From assembly GCA_023954175.1 (NCBI GenBank), contig JAMLIM010000031.1, positions 1-40,347 of the forward strand: DNA of 40,347 nt. Direction: 5' to 3'. Numbering within the stretch: the first letter of the stretch is position 1; each line of letters opens with the position of its first letter. Below the pieces are notes generated by a model. That model was not told the DNA's origin. It saw nothing but the letters and a program-made list of their open reading frames with translations, and did not search any database. Origin of the DNA: Rhizobacter sp. (GTDB lineage: Bacteria > Pseudomonadota > Gammaproteobacteria > Burkholderiales > Burkholderiaceae_C). This document shows, in pieces, positions 26,889-35,933 of this stretch. Both the position numbers and the translations under genes were made by a program.

Positions 26889-27126
26889 CGCGGATGTGAG
26901 CCTGCGCCGGAACCCGGCAAGCGCCGTTCCGGCGCCGAGGCTGCGCCTCGGGATCAGTTGGACTCTGCCAACTGATCCAGGATTGCGCGGTTGTGGCTCC
27001 GGCACGCCCTGCGGGCTTCACATCCGCTGCGCGGATATGAGCCTGCGCCGGAACCCGGCGAGCGCCGTTCCGGCGCCGAGGCTGCGCCTCGGGATCAGTT
27101 GGACTCTGCCAACTGATCCAGGATTG
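26889..27126. repeat. Two 97-bp repeats of clustered hairpins downstream of acsA
   Basis: This accounts for most of the 311-base gap between the PEP-CTERM gene and acsA. Copies 26889-26985 and 27030-27126 differ at only two positions and are 141 bases apart. Each holds three adjacent perfect stems: GCGCCGGAAC/GTTCCGGCGC, CGAGGC-TGC-GCCTCG, and GGATCAGTTGG/CCAACTGATCC. The third stem of the second copy contains the last acsA codons and stop. Between the copies are two more TGC-loop hairpins (27006-27016 and 27022-27036). The first copy thus repeats the acsA 3' end. A role in transcript ending or 3' protection is possible. Confidence 0.85.
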
Positions 27127-29083
27127 CCGGGTTCTCCAGCGTCGAGGTGTCCTGGGTGATCTTTTCGCCCTTCGCAACGGAGCGCAGCAGGCGGCGCATG
27201 ATCTTGCCGCTGCGGGTCTTGGGCAGGTTGTCGCCGAAGCGGATGTCCTTCGGCTTTGCGATCGGGCCGATCTCGCGGCCGACCCAGTCACGCAACTCCT
27301 TCGCGATGCGCTTGGCCTCCTCACCCGTCGGGCGCGGGCGCTTGAGCACGACGAAGGCGCAGATCGCCTCGCCGGTCGTGTCGTCGGGGCGGCCGACGAC
27401 CGCCGCTTCGGCGACGAGTTCGGTGTGCGAGACGAGCGCCGACTCGATCTCCATCGTGCCCATGCGGTGGCCGCTGACGTTGAGCACGTCGTCGATGCGG
27501 CCTGTGATCGTGAAGTAGCCCGTCTTGGCGTCGCGGATCGCGCCGTCGCCGGCGAGGTAGTACTTGCCCTTGAAGTCCTCCGGGTAGTAGCTCGTCACGT
27601 AGCGGTCGGGATCGCCATAGATGGTGCGGATCATGCCGGGCCACGGCTTCTTGACGACGAGTATGCCGCCCTGCCCCCACGGCACGTCCTTGCCGGTTTC
27701 GTCGACCACGGAGGCCATGATGCCGGGGAACGGCAGCGTGCACGAGCCCGGGATCAGCGGTGTCGCGCCGGGCAGCGGCGTGATCATGTGGCCGCCGGTT
27801 TCGGTCTGCCACCAGGTGTCGACGATCGGGCAACGCCCGCCGCCGATGTTCTCGTGGTACCACTCCCACGCGGCGGGGTTGATCGGCTCGCCGACCGAGC
27901 CGAGGATGCGCAGGCTCTTCAGGTCGTAGTTGCGCGGATGCGCGCTCGCCGTACCTTCGGCGGCCTTGATGAGCGAGCGGATCGCTGTCGGTGCCGTGTA
28001 GAAGACGCTGACTTTGTGGTCCTGGATCATCTTCCAGAAGCGCCCGGCGTCTGGGTAGGTCGGCACGCCTTCGAACACGATCTCGGTGCCGCCGAGCGCG
28101 AGCGGGCCGTAGGTGATGTAGGTGTGGCCGGTGACCCAGCCGATGTCGGCGGTGCACCAGAAGATGTCGTCGGGCTTGAGGTCGAAGGTCCACTTCGTCG
28201 TCAGCGCCGCGAACAGCAGGTAGCCGCCGCTGCTGTGCTGCACGCCCTTGGGCTTGCCGGTCGACCCCGACGTGTAGAGCAGGAAGAGCGGGTGCTCGGC
28301 ACCGACCCACTCGGGCTCGCAGGTGTCGGGCTGACCTGCCGTCACCTCGTGCAGCCACTTGTCGCGCGGCGCGTTCCATTCGATCTTGCCGCCGGTGCGC
28401 TGGTAGACGATCACGTCCTTCACGCTGTCGCAGCCGTCGAGCGCGAGCGCCTCGTCGACGATCGCCTTCAGCGGCAACTGCTTGCCGCCCCGAAGCTGCT
28501 GGTCGGCGGTGATGACCATCACTGCGCCGGCGTCGGCGATGCGGTCGCGCAGGCTCTGCGCCGAGAAGCCGCCGAAGACGACCGAGTGCGTCGCGCCGAT
28601 GCGTGCGCAGGCCTGCATCGCGACGACGCCCTCGATCGACATCGACATGTAGATGACGACGCGGTCGCCCTTCTTCACGCCGCGCGCCTTCAGCGCATTG
28701 GCAAGCCGGCAGGTGCGCGCCAGCAAGTCCTTGTAGGTCACGCGCGTCACCTTGCCGTCGTCGGCCTCGAAGATGATCGCGACCTTGTCGCCCAGGCCGG
28801 CTTCGACCTGCTTGTCGAGGCAGTTGTAGGAGACGTTGAGCGTGCCGTCCTCGAACCACTTGAAGAACGGCGCCTTGCTGGCGTCGAGTGTCTTCGTGAA
28901 CGGCGTCTTCCAGCTGACCAGTTCGCGCGCCAGACGCGCCCAGTAACCCTCGTAGTCGGCCTCCGCCTCGGCACACAGCTTCTCGTAGGCCGCCATGCCG
29001 GAGACATAGGCGTCCTTGACCAGCGCCGGCGGCGGCGGAAAGAGCTTGAGTTCGTACGGGACGTGGTTTTCGGCAGCGGACAT
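27095..29083 (-). CDS. acsA: Acetyl-CoA synthetase
   Basis: Protein of 662 residues, close to the usual 650. It activates acetate with ATP and CoA through an acetyl-AMP intermediate. The core motif [12 protein letters not shown], the acetate-pocket region [19 protein letters not shown], the hinge region [17 protein letters not shown] and the regulatory lysine Lys627 in [11 protein letters not shown] (a known acetylation site in the family) are all seen. AAGGAG stands before the ATG. It would return acetate to acetyl-CoA, which the PHA and beta-oxidation enzymes in the window also share. The last codons lie in a hairpin repeated downstream. Confidence 0.97.
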   Translation of the reverse strand: MSAAENHVPYELKLFPPPPALVKDAYVSGMAAYEKLCAEAEADYEGYWARLARELVSWKTPFTKTLDASKAPFFKWFEDGTLNVSYNCLDKQVEAGLGDKVAIIFEADDGKVTRVTYKDLLARTCRLANALKARGVKKGDRVVIYMSMSIEGVVAMQACARIGATHSVVFGGFSAQSLRDRIADAGAVMVITADQQLRGGKQLPLKAIVDEALALDGCDSVKDVIVYQRTGGKIEWNAPRDKWLHEVTAGQPDTCEPEWVGAEHPLFLLYTSGSTGKPKGVQHSSGGYLLFAALTTKWTFDLKPDDIFWCTADIGWVTGHTYITYGPLALGGTEIVFEGVPTYPDAGRFWKMIQDHKVSVFYTAPTAIRSLIKAAEGTASAHPRNYDLKSLRILGSVGEPINPAAWEWYHENIGGGRCPIVDTWWQTETGGHMITPLPGATPLIPGSCTLPFPGIMASVVDETGKDVPWGQGGILVVKKPWPGMIRTIYGDPDRYVTSYYPEDFKGKYYLAGDGAIRDAKTGYFTITGRIDDVLNVSGHRMGTMEIESALVSHTELVAEAAVVGRPDDTTGEAICAFVVLKRPRPTGEEAKRIAKELRDWVGREIGPIAKPKDIRFGDNLPKTRSGKIMRRLLRSVAKGEKITQDTSTLENPAILDQLAESN

Positions 29084-29291
29084 GCAGGTCTCCTTGAGGT
29101 GTATTCGGCGGTCAGCGGACCTTAGGCGGGCGCTCTTACGAACGCCTTACTCTATCGGGCTTCTCGGCCCACTTCCATCCCCTACCGGTGCGCCCCTGTG
29201 CGTCCCCGCTCGCGCGGCCGGCGGCCTCGATCCGCAGGGGCGATATCTACAATTGCGGCCTCGCCAATTCCGGAGCCCGGACATCAAACCC

Positions 29292-29888
29292 ATGACTCAC
29301 CCCGATCCGACCCGCGCCGCCCGCATGCGCGTGTTGCCACGCATGATCTTCATGTCGCGCTGGCTGCAGCTGCCGCTGTACCTGGGCCTGATCCTCGCGC
29401 AGTGCGTCTACGTCTTTCACTTCTGGATCGAGTTGACGCACCTGATCGAGGCCGCCTTCGGCAGCCAGACGGCGTTCGAACTGCTTGTCACCGGCGTCGG
29501 CTACCGGGGCACGACGGGCGTGCTCAACGAAACCGTGATCATGCTCGTCGTGCTCGGGTTGATCGATGTCGTGATGATTTCCAATCTGCTCATCATGGTC
29601 ATCGTCGGTGGCTACGAAACCTTCGTCTCGCGCATGTACCTCGAGGACCACCCCGACCAACCCGAGTGGCTGAGCCACGTGAACGCGTCGGTGCTCAAGG
29701 TCAAGCTGGCGACGGCGATCATCGGCATCAGCTCGATCCACCTGCTCAAGACCTTCATCAACGCCGAGAACTACAGCGACAAGGCGCTCATCGCGCAGAC
29801 TGGGATTCACATCACCTTCCTGCTCTCGGCGATGGCGATCGCCTTCACCGACCGCCTGCTCAGCCCGGCGCACGACGCCAAGCATTGA
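29292..29888 (+). CDS. YqhA/UPF0114-family inner-membrane protein
   Basis: Protein of 198 residues with about four membrane segments (near 24-43, 75-105, 130-150 and 168-188). The region LGLIDVVMISNLLIMVIVGGYETFVSR matches the TIGR00645/YqhA family. Function is not established. TACAAT at 29248-29253 may be a -10 box, with no clear -35. It is divergent from acsA across 208 bases. Confidence 0.85.
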   Translation: MTHPDPTRAARMRVLPRMIFMSRWLQLPLYLGLILAQCVYVFHFWIELTHLIEAAFGSQTAFELLVTGVGYRGTTGVLNETVIMLVVLGLIDVVMISNLLIMVIVGGYETFVSRMYLEDHPDQPEWLSHVNASVLKVKLATAIIGISSIHLLKTFINAENYSDKALIAQTGIHITFLLSAMAIAFTDRLLSPAHDAKH

Positions 29889-29935
29889 CACCGTCGAAGC
29901 GAAAGGGCATCGCGGGCCGGTGACAATGCCGCTGC

Positions 29936-30874
29936 ATGAGCAAAGCCGCGCCGCGCGTTCGCAAACTCCACCTCGATACCCTGGCCATCACGCTGCTGGT
30001 GGCGTGCTGCGCGTTCTGGGGTTTCCAGCAGATCCTGATCAAGTTCGCGGTCGCGGAGATCCCGCCGCTGTGGCAGGCGACGCTGCGCTTCTGGGGCGCG
30101 ACCGTGCTGCTCTGGCTGTGGTGCCGCGCGCGCGGCGTGCCGCTGTTCGATCGCGACGGCACGCTCGCTGCCGGGCTGCTGGCCGGGCTGCTCTTCGCGG
30201 GCGAGTTCGCGAGCATCTATCTGGGGCTGACGCTCACCAGCGCGTCGCGCCTGACGGTCTTCCTCTATACCAGCCCGTTCGCCGTCGCGCTGCTGTTGCC
30301 GCGCGTGGTGCCCGGGGAGACGCTGCGCCGCGTGCAGTGGATCGGCCTCGTGATGGCCTTCGTCGCGGTCGCGGTCGCTTTCAGCGAGGGCTTCATCCAC
30401 GGCTCGCCGGTGGCGGGCCAGTGGCGCGGCGACGCCTTCGGGCTCGCGGCCGGCATCCTGTGGGGCCTGACGACGCTGACCATCCGCGCCACCGTGCTCG
30501 CCGAGGCGAGCGCCGAGAAGACGCTTTTCTATCAGATCGCGGTGACGGCCGCGGTGGCGCCATTCCTGTCGATCGGCCTCGGCGAGTCGTGGGGCTTCGC
30601 CTATTCGGCGTTGGCCTGGGGCGCGCTCGCGCTGCAGACTGCCGTCGGCGCATTCGCCAGCTACCTGGCCTGGATGTGGATGCTGCGCCACTATCCGGCG
30701 ACACAGATGTCCACCTTCACCTTCCTGACGCCGGTGTTCGCGCTCGTCTTCGGCGTGGTGTTGCTCGACGAACCACTGACCTTGCAGTTGGTGCTGGCCC
30801 TCGTCGGCGTCGTCGCCGGCATCGTGCTCGTCAACCAGCGCGCACGCGCAGCACCACTCGTGGAACCCGCATAG
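29936..30874 (+). CDS. EamA/DMT-family transporter
   Basis: Protein of 312 residues with about ten membrane segments in two EamA repeats (roughly 17-145 and 165-305). The repeat ends show the familiar LDEPLTLQLVLALVGVVAGIVLVN. Members export metabolites or amino acids across the inner membrane; substrate cannot be told. It begins 47 bases after the YqhA-like gene on the same strand and may be co-transcribed. Confidence 0.88.
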   Translation: MSKAAPRVRKLHLDTLAITLLVACCAFWGFQQILIKFAVAEIPPLWQATLRFWGATVLLWLWCRARGVPLFDRDGTLAAGLLAGLLFAGEFASIYLGLTLTSASRLTVFLYTSPFAVALLLPRVVPGETLRRVQWIGLVMAFVAVAVAFSEGFIHGSPVAGQWRGDAFGLAAGILWGLTTLTIRATVLAEASAEKTLFYQIAVTAAVAPFLSIGLGESWGFAYSALAWGALALQTAVGAFASYLAWMWMLRHYPATQMSTFTFLTPVFALVFGVVLLDEPLTLQLVLALVGVVAGIVLVNQRARAAPLVEPA

Positions 30875-30892
30875 CCTGGATGCTCCGGCGTT

Positions 30893-31729
30893 TCACCACC
30901 CCATCGGGTTCACACCGTACAGGCCGGCGAGTTCGCCGTAGACCTCAGGCGCCTCCGCAGCGAGTGCCAATGGCCGCTCGAAGAACGCTTCCGTCACGAC
31001 CGCGAAGAACTCCGCCGGCTCGCTTGCGCCATAGGCGTCGATCACGGTCGAGGGCTCTTGCCTGAGCCTTTGCAGTGCGGCGTCCATCACCGCGGCCCAG
31101 CGTCGTCGCTTCGCGGCGCTCGGCCGCCACGGCCGCCCGTCGGCTGCGCCCTTGTCCTGGTCGATCTGATGCGCGAACTCATGCAACGCAACGTTGCGGC
31201 CGTCGGTTGGGTCCGCGGCGCTGGCCGTCACCTCTGCCCACGAAAGGATCACCTGACCCACACCCCATGACTCGCCGACCATGGTGCGTCGCTGCTCCTG
31301 CAGCAGCCCCGCGCCCACCGGGTGTTCGCGGTTGACGACGAAGGCGTCTGGGTAGACCAGGACCTGGCGCAGACGCGGGTAGTAGTCCGGCCGCTCGTGG
31401 CCGAGCAAGAGCAGGCAGGCGTGGGCAGCGACGGTGACGCGCACTTCGTCCGTGATGGCTTGGCCGTTGCAGCCGATGAAGGGCTTCTCGGCGAGGAAGA
31501 CCTGCATGTGCCGCCGAAGCCGGATCTGCAGGTCGGACGGCAAGCGCGCGACGATCGGCACCCGACGCCGCACGATTCGACGCCACGCGGCCGGAAAGGG
31601 CCGCGCCCGGGTCTGCGCGCGGCGGCGCTCCTTCAGCCAGGGCTGCCCGAGCAGACCACCGACGATCCCGAGCGCGACGAGCACCAGGATGATCGGCGGC
31701 AGCGCGGAGTAGATGGCATTGGCGCTCAT
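30893..31729 (-). CDS. M90-family zinc peptidase (MtfA-like)
   Basis: Protein of 278 residues. An N-terminal membrane segment (about 8-27) is followed by a soluble domain with the zinc motif HEFAH (183-187), and EPAEFFAVVTEAFFE further on probably supplies the third ligand. In E. coli, MtfA is a cytosolic aminopeptidase that binds the Mlc repressor; the membrane anchor here is a difference. The ATG at 31729 is chosen; a GTG at 31738 is possible. No ribosome-binding site is evident for either. Confidence 0.85.
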   Translation of the reverse strand: MSANAIYSALPPIILVLVALGIVGGLLGQPWLKERRRAQTRARPFPAAWRRIVRRRVPIVARLPSDLQIRLRRHMQVFLAEKPFIGCNGQAITDEVRVTVAAHACLLLLGHERPDYYPRLRQVLVYPDAFVVNREHPVGAGLLQEQRRTMVGESWGVGQVILSWAEVTASAADPTDGRNVALHEFAHQIDQDKGAADGRPWRPSAAKRRRWAAVMDAALQRLRQEPSTVIDAYGASEPAEFFAVVTEAFFERPLALAAEAPEVYGELAGLYGVNPMGW

Positions 31730-31822
31730 CGTGAGCACATGCGCCCGCGGCGGATGAAATCAAGCGACCAGAACGGAACCACCTGGGTATGGCGTCCACA
31801 CAGCGGCCGGGGATGGATCAAC

Positions 31823-31838
31823 TGGCGGAGTCGACGCG
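31823..31838. other. Candidate degenerate attachment site matching the tRNA-Asp 3' end
   Basis: TGGCGGAGTCGACGCG matches 14 of 16 bases of the end of tRNA-Asp on the plus strand (33393-33408, TGGCGGAGTGGACGGG), in the same orientation. It lies in the gap before the nucleotidyltransferase gene. It is where the far end of an element inserted at the tRNA would be expected. Confidence 0.4.
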
Positions 31839-31952
31839 CAACGTCGGTTCCCTGCGGTCAGACGGGACAGGATGTGCGCCTCGAGATCGGCGCACCCGGG
31901 ACGCTCCTTCCGCCTATGTACCTCGAATTTCACTTTTAAGGTGCACCGAACC

Positions 31953-33005
31953 ATGCCTCGCGCGAAAGCTGTCAGCCCGCTCTATGTCAGTTTCGAGGGG
32001 CCAGTCAGCACACTGTATGCAGAGCTGGTCGAGCGGACTCGCGCCGCGGGCCAGTTGCTTCCCGGAACTCCTGGGTCGCTCGCGCTGCGCGAACGGCCCG
32101 GCTCGGGCTCGTACTGGTACCGGCGCTACTACCGTCTGCCCAAACTGCCTCAGGTCGAAGACTTCGTCTGCGCGCAGGACGCACAGGCGGCCCACGACGC
32201 CATGAGCAACCGCATCGAACTGGCGGCCTGGAGCCAGGAGCAGGTGCGCATGCTGCGCACGCTGGGCATGCAAGTCGCCGACAAGGAAGCTGCTCTCGTC
32301 TTGGTCGAGATGCACAACCGCGGGCTCTTCGCTGCCGGCTTGGTGCTGGTCGGGACTCTGGCGTACATGGCTTGGCTCAACGAGTTCGGTGTGCGCGCAG
32401 TCAGCTCGCGCACCCAGGACATCGACCTCGCCCGGCGGCAGGCCCTCGAGCTGTCGACACCTGTTTCATTCATGGAGGCCGTGCAAGCGACCAAGCTTGG
32501 CTTCTCCGCGGCCTCCGGAGGCTTGTCTCCTTCCGCGCGGCCAACCTCGGTCAAGCGACCCGGCAGAGAAGGCCTGCGAGTGGACATCTTGACGTCTGGC
32601 CCGGCGTTGGGCCGGGTGGTTCATCTGCCGGAGCTTGACTGGTACGCCCAGTCCGTACCCTATTTCGACTACCTGCTGACTTCGCCGCGACAGGCCGCGC
32701 TGCTGGCTGGCGGGCATTGCGTGCCGGTCAACGCTCCGGCACCAGAGCGCCTCGCATGGCACAAGCTGTATTCGAGCACCCGCCGCGCGAACGATATGGC
32801 CAAGGCTGAAAAGGACCTGCGGCAAGCCGCAACCTTGTTGGCCGTGCTGGTGGAGCGCGACAATCTCGCGCTTTCGACGACGGTAAAGGCGGTGCCCAAG
32901 GAGGTGCTTGACGCGGCCCGTCAACGGCTACCGGCGCTCCAGGCCCTGCTCGAACCACATCCGCAGGCACTGGACGAATTGGAGCGCGCCCTTGCACTTC
33001 GCTGA
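31953..33005 (+). CDS. GSU2403-type nucleotidyltransferase-fold protein
   Basis: Protein of 350 residues. The minimal nucleotidyltransferase pattern is visible: GTLAYMAW (134-141) followed by the metal-binding acidic pair TQDIDLA with Asp156 and Asp158. The N-terminal 110 residues and the C-terminal helical part have no motif I know, but the whole fits the GSU2403/NTP_transf_8 family of unknown function. AAGGTG precedes the ATG. By eye it is less GC-rich than its neighbours, and it lies between an att-like match and an integrase remnant at tRNA-Asp, which suggests horizontal transfer. Related folds include toxins and RNA-modifying enzymes; no partner gene is adjacent. Confidence 0.75.
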   Translation: MPRAKAVSPLYVSFEGPVSTLYAELVERTRAAGQLLPGTPGSLALRERPGSGSYWYRRYYRLPKLPQVEDFVCAQDAQAAHDAMSNRIELAAWSQEQVRMLRTLGMQVADKEAALVLVEMHNRGLFAAGLVLVGTLAYMAWLNEFGVRAVSSRTQDIDLARRQALELSTPVSFMEAVQATKLGFSAASGGLSPSARPTSVKRPGREGLRVDILTSGPALGRVVHLPELDWYAQSVPYFDYLLTSPRQAALLAGGHCVPVNAPAPERLAWHKLYSSTRRANDMAKAEKDLRQAATLLAVLVERDNLALSTTVKAVPKEVLDAARQRLPALQALLEPHPQALDELERALALR

Positions 33006-33045
33006 GGCTTGACAGCCTGCTCGAGTCGGCCGGTGCCGAGGCCTT

Positions 33046-33198
33046 TCAGAGCTGCCGCTGTCCACCGAACACTTCGCGACAGTCCGCAGGGACCTTGCGC
33101 TTGAAGCAGTACCGCGGCCCGCGCCGATGCAGGAAGGAAGACTTGGCTGTCGGTCTGACCAACGCCAGATGGTTGGCGCGCGCTGCTGACGTGCTCAT
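33046..33198 (-). pseudogene. Integrase N-terminal remnant (DUF6538-type tyrosine recombinase)
   Basis: A 50-codon frame on the minus strand starts at an ATG with GGAG eight bases ahead. It contains FLHRRGPRYCFKRKVPADC and ends EVFGGQRQL. This is the pattern of the N-terminal domain of many tyrosine integrases (R-R-G-x-x-Y-x-F-x-R-x-V-P-A-D, then FG). The core and catalytic parts are missing. It lies just downstream of tRNA-Asp in the same orientation, where such integrases usually sit. Together with the nucleotidyltransferase gene it fills the 385-base gap at 33006-33390 apart from hairpins. Confidence 0.65.
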
Positions 33199-33285
33199 GT
33201 CGATGCTCCGCTGACGGGTGGACATCGACCCCACAAGGCAGCTCAGCGATGCAACAAAGTGGCCGCGAGGCCTGCAACACCACCT

Positions 33286-33336
33286 GCTACCCCGAAGGGC
33301 CGTCGGGGTAGCACCGATGCAAGTAGGCGGGGTAGC
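33286..33336. repeat. Inverted and direct GGGGTAGC repeats near the integrase remnant
   Basis: GCTACCCCGA (33286-33295) and TCGGGGTAGC (33303-33312) form a perfect 10-bp stem with a 7-base loop. A second direct GGGGTAGC lies at 33329-33336. They stand between the integrase remnant and tRNA-Asp and could be arm-type integrase sites. Confidence 0.6.
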
Positions 33337-33345
33337 AGCAGAAAG

Positions 33346-33382
33346 GGAAAAGCCCTTGCGAGTCAACGACTTGCAAGGGCTT
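33346..33382 (-). terminator. Intrinsic terminator of tRNA-Asp
   Basis: AAGCCCTTGCGAGTC (33350-33364) and GACTTGCAAGGGCTT (33368-33382) form a 15-bp stem with one mismatch. On the minus strand the stem ends in GGGCTTTTCCC. It lies 10 bases past the tRNA 3' end. Confidence 0.85.
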
Positions 33383-33392
33383 CTCTGAAGGT

Positions 33393-33469
33393 TGGCGGAG
33401 TGGACGGGACTCGAACCCGCGACCCCCGGCGTGACAGGCCGGTATTCTAACCAACTGAACTACCACTCC
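33393..33469 (-). tRNA. tRNA-Asp (anticodon GTC)
   Basis: A 77-base cloverleaf on the minus strand. Acceptor GGAGTGG pairs with CCACTCC, the D-arm begins TAGTTCAGTTGGTTAG, the anticodon loop is CTGTCAC giving GTC, and the T-arm has GGGTTCGAGTCCC. CCA is encoded. It appears to have been an integration target for the small island on its 3' side. Confidence 0.97.
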
Positions 33470-33572
33470 AGTGATCGGGAGGCGTTACCGCGGCGCCCCG
33501 AATCAACCTGCAAATATAGCACAGGCCGCCACCCGCACGGACCCCAGACAGTGGTCGCGGACGGCGATTCCT

Positions 33573-35831
33573 TCAGTCCTTCACGCAGTCGACGTAGTAG
33601 CGGCGGACGCCTTCGGCATCGGGCTCCTCGACCAGGCCGTGAACGTCGGTGTCGAACCCTGGGAAGCCGGCATTGAAGGCGCGCGTGAACTTCAGGTAGT
33701 CGACGATCTTCTTGTTGAATCGCTCACCGGGGATCAGCAACGGAATGCCGGGCGGGTACGGCGTCAGCAGCGAGGTCGTCACGCGCCCTTCGAGGCGGTC
33801 GATCTCGACCCGCTCGGTCTTGCGGTGCGCGATGTGCGCGTAGGCGTCGCTCGGCTTCATCGCCGGCTGCAGGTCCGACAGATACATCTCGGTCGTCAGG
33901 CGCGCGATATCGCCCTTCGCGTAGGCCGCGTGGATGCTCTGGCACAGGTCCGCAAGGCCGACGCGCTCGTAGCGCGGATGCGCGGCGCAGAACTCGGGCA
34001 GCGCGCGCCAGGTCGGCGCGTTCTTGTCGAAGTCGTCCTTGAACTGTTGCAAGGCGGTCAGCAGCGTGTTCCAGCGCCCCTTGGTGATGCCGATCGTGAA
34101 CATGATGAAGAACGAGTAGAGGCCCGTTTTCTCGACGATGACGCCGTGCTCGGCGAGGTACTTGGTGACGATGCTCGCCGGAATGCCGACCTTGGCGAAC
34201 TTGCCCGTCACGTCGAGCCCCGGCGTGACGATCGTCGACTTGATCGGGTCGAGCATGTTGAAGCCGTCGGCCAGCGCGCCGAAGCCGTGCCACTTGGCGT
34301 CGGCCTTGATCATCCAGTCGTCGGGCGTGCCGATGCCGGTCTCGGCCAGCTTGCTCGGCCCCCAGACCTTGAACCACCAGTCCTTGCCGAACTCCTTCTC
34401 GACCTTGCGCATCGCGCGCCGGAAGTCGAGCGCCTCGCTGATGCTCTCCTCCACCAGCGCCGTGCCGCCGGGCGGCTCCATCATCGCCGCCGCCACGTCG
34501 CACGACGCAATGATCGCGTACTGCGGGCTGGTCGAGGTGTGCATCAGGTAGGCCTCGTTGAAGAGGTGCCGGTCGAGCTTGGTGTTCTGCGCCTCCTGCA
34601 CCAGCACCTGCGACGCCTGGCTGATGCCGGCCAGCAGCTTGTGCGTCGATTGGGTCGAATAGACCACCGCCTCCTTCGGCCGCACGCGGTTCTTGCCCAT
34701 CGCGTGGAAGGCGCCGTAGAAGCGATGAAACGCCGCATGCGGCAGCCAGGCCTCGTCGAAGTGCAAGGTATCGATCCAGCCGTCGAGCAGCGACTTGATC
34801 GTCGCCGTGTTGTAGAGCACGCCGTCGTAGGTGCTCTGCGTCACGGTCAGGATGCGCGGCTTGGCCTTCGAGGCATCGATGCCGGCCAGCAGCGGGTTGG
34901 CGGCGATCTTGCGGCGAATCGTTTCCGGCTCGAACTCGCTCTTCGGGATCGGGCCGATGATGCCCAGATGGTTGCGCGTCGGCGTCAGGAACACCGGCAC
35001 CGCGCCGGTCATGATGATCGCGTGCAGGATCGACTTGTGGCAGTTGCGATCGACGACGACGATGTCGCCCGGCGCGACCGTGTGATGCCAGACGATCTTG
35101 TTGCTCGTGCTCGTGCCGTTGGTGACGAAGAAGCAATGGTCGGCATTGAAGATGCGCGCGGCGTTGCGCTCGCTCGCCGCCACCGGGCCGGTGTGGTCGA
35201 GCAACTGGCCGAGTTCCTCGACCGCATTGCAGACGTCCGCGCGCAGCATGTTCTCGCCGAAGAACTGATGGAACATGCGCCCGATCGGGCTCTTCAGGAA
35301 CGCGACCCCGCCCGAGTGGCCCGGACAGTGCCATGAATACGAGCCGTCCTGCGCATAGGCGACGAGCGCCTTGAAGAACGGCGGCGCGAGCGAATCGAGG
35401 TAGCTGCGCGCCTCGCGGATGATGTGGCGGGCGACGAACTCCGGCGTGTCCTCGAACATGTGGATGAAGCCGTGCAGCTCGCGCAGGATGTCGTTCGGGA
35501 TGTGCTGAGAAGTGCGCGTCTCGCCGTACAGGTAGATCGGGATGTCGGCGTTCTTGCGCCGAATCTCCGCGATGAACTTGCGCAGGTTCAGCACGGCCGG
35601 GTCGACCTCCGGCCCGGCGCCGAACTCCTCGTCGTCGATCGACAGGATGAACGCGCTCGCCCTGCTCTGCTGCTGGGCGAACTGCGACAGATCGCCGTAG
35701 CTCGTGTTGCCCAGGACTTCGAAACCCTCCTTCTGGATCGCTTCGGCGAGCGCGCGAATGCCCAGCCCGGACGTGTTCTCGGAGCGGAAGTCTTCGTCGA
35801 TGATGACGATCGGGAAACTGAAATACTGCAT
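33573..35831 (-). CDS. Lys/Arg/Orn decarboxylase (PLP fold-type I, biodegradative type)
   Basis: Protein of 752 residues, the length of the E. coli CadA/AdiA/SpeF family. The N-terminal receiver-like wing domain contains PIVIIDEDFRSENTSGLGIR. The PLP lysine is Lys398 in STQSTHKLLAG, and HFDEAWLPHAAF carries the aspartate that contacts the cofactor. It decarboxylates a basic amino acid to a polyamine or agmatine. The HFDEAW form is nearer to arginine decarboxylase AdiA than to CadA, but substrate is not settled. The ATG at 35831 follows AAGGA; the frame is open further upstream, but that part has no family likeness. No antiporter gene is adjacent. Confidence 0.93.
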   Translation of the reverse strand: MQYFSFPIVIIDEDFRSENTSGLGIRALAEAIQKEGFEVLGNTSYGDLSQFAQQQSRASAFILSIDDEEFGAGPEVDPAVLNLRKFIAEIRRKNADIPIYLYGETRTSQHIPNDILRELHGFIHMFEDTPEFVARHIIREARSYLDSLAPPFFKALVAYAQDGSYSWHCPGHSGGVAFLKSPIGRMFHQFFGENMLRADVCNAVEELGQLLDHTGPVAASERNAARIFNADHCFFVTNGTSTSNKIVWHHTVAPGDIVVVDRNCHKSILHAIIMTGAVPVFLTPTRNHLGIIGPIPKSEFEPETIRRKIAANPLLAGIDASKAKPRILTVTQSTYDGVLYNTATIKSLLDGWIDTLHFDEAWLPHAAFHRFYGAFHAMGKNRVRPKEAVVYSTQSTHKLLAGISQASQVLVQEAQNTKLDRHLFNEAYLMHTSTSPQYAIIASCDVAAAMMEPPGGTALVEESISEALDFRRAMRKVEKEFGKDWWFKVWGPSKLAETGIGTPDDWMIKADAKWHGFGALADGFNMLDPIKSTIVTPGLDVTGKFAKVGIPASIVTKYLAEHGVIVEKTGLYSFFIMFTIGITKGRWNTLLTALQQFKDDFDKNAPTWRALPEFCAAHPRYERVGLADLCQSIHAAYAKGDIARLTTEMYLSDLQPAMKPSDAYAHIAHRKTERVEIDRLEGRVTTSLLTPYPPGIPLLIPGERFNKKIVDYLKFTRAFNAGFPGFDTDVHGLVEEPDAEGVRRYYVDCVKD

Positions 35832-35933
35832 CCGTGGGTCCTTCAAGCTGCGCCGGTCTCGCGGGCGAGGCGCAGAGTGTAGGGCTGATGACGGAAAGCG
35901 GCGGCCACGGTCAGGTGACAAGGCGGGGCCACG

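Noticed and set aside
31760-31954. Minus-strand frame of 64 codons in the gap before the nucleotidyltransferase gene
   Set aside because: No ribosome-binding site and no recognisable motif; the gap holds only the att-like match.
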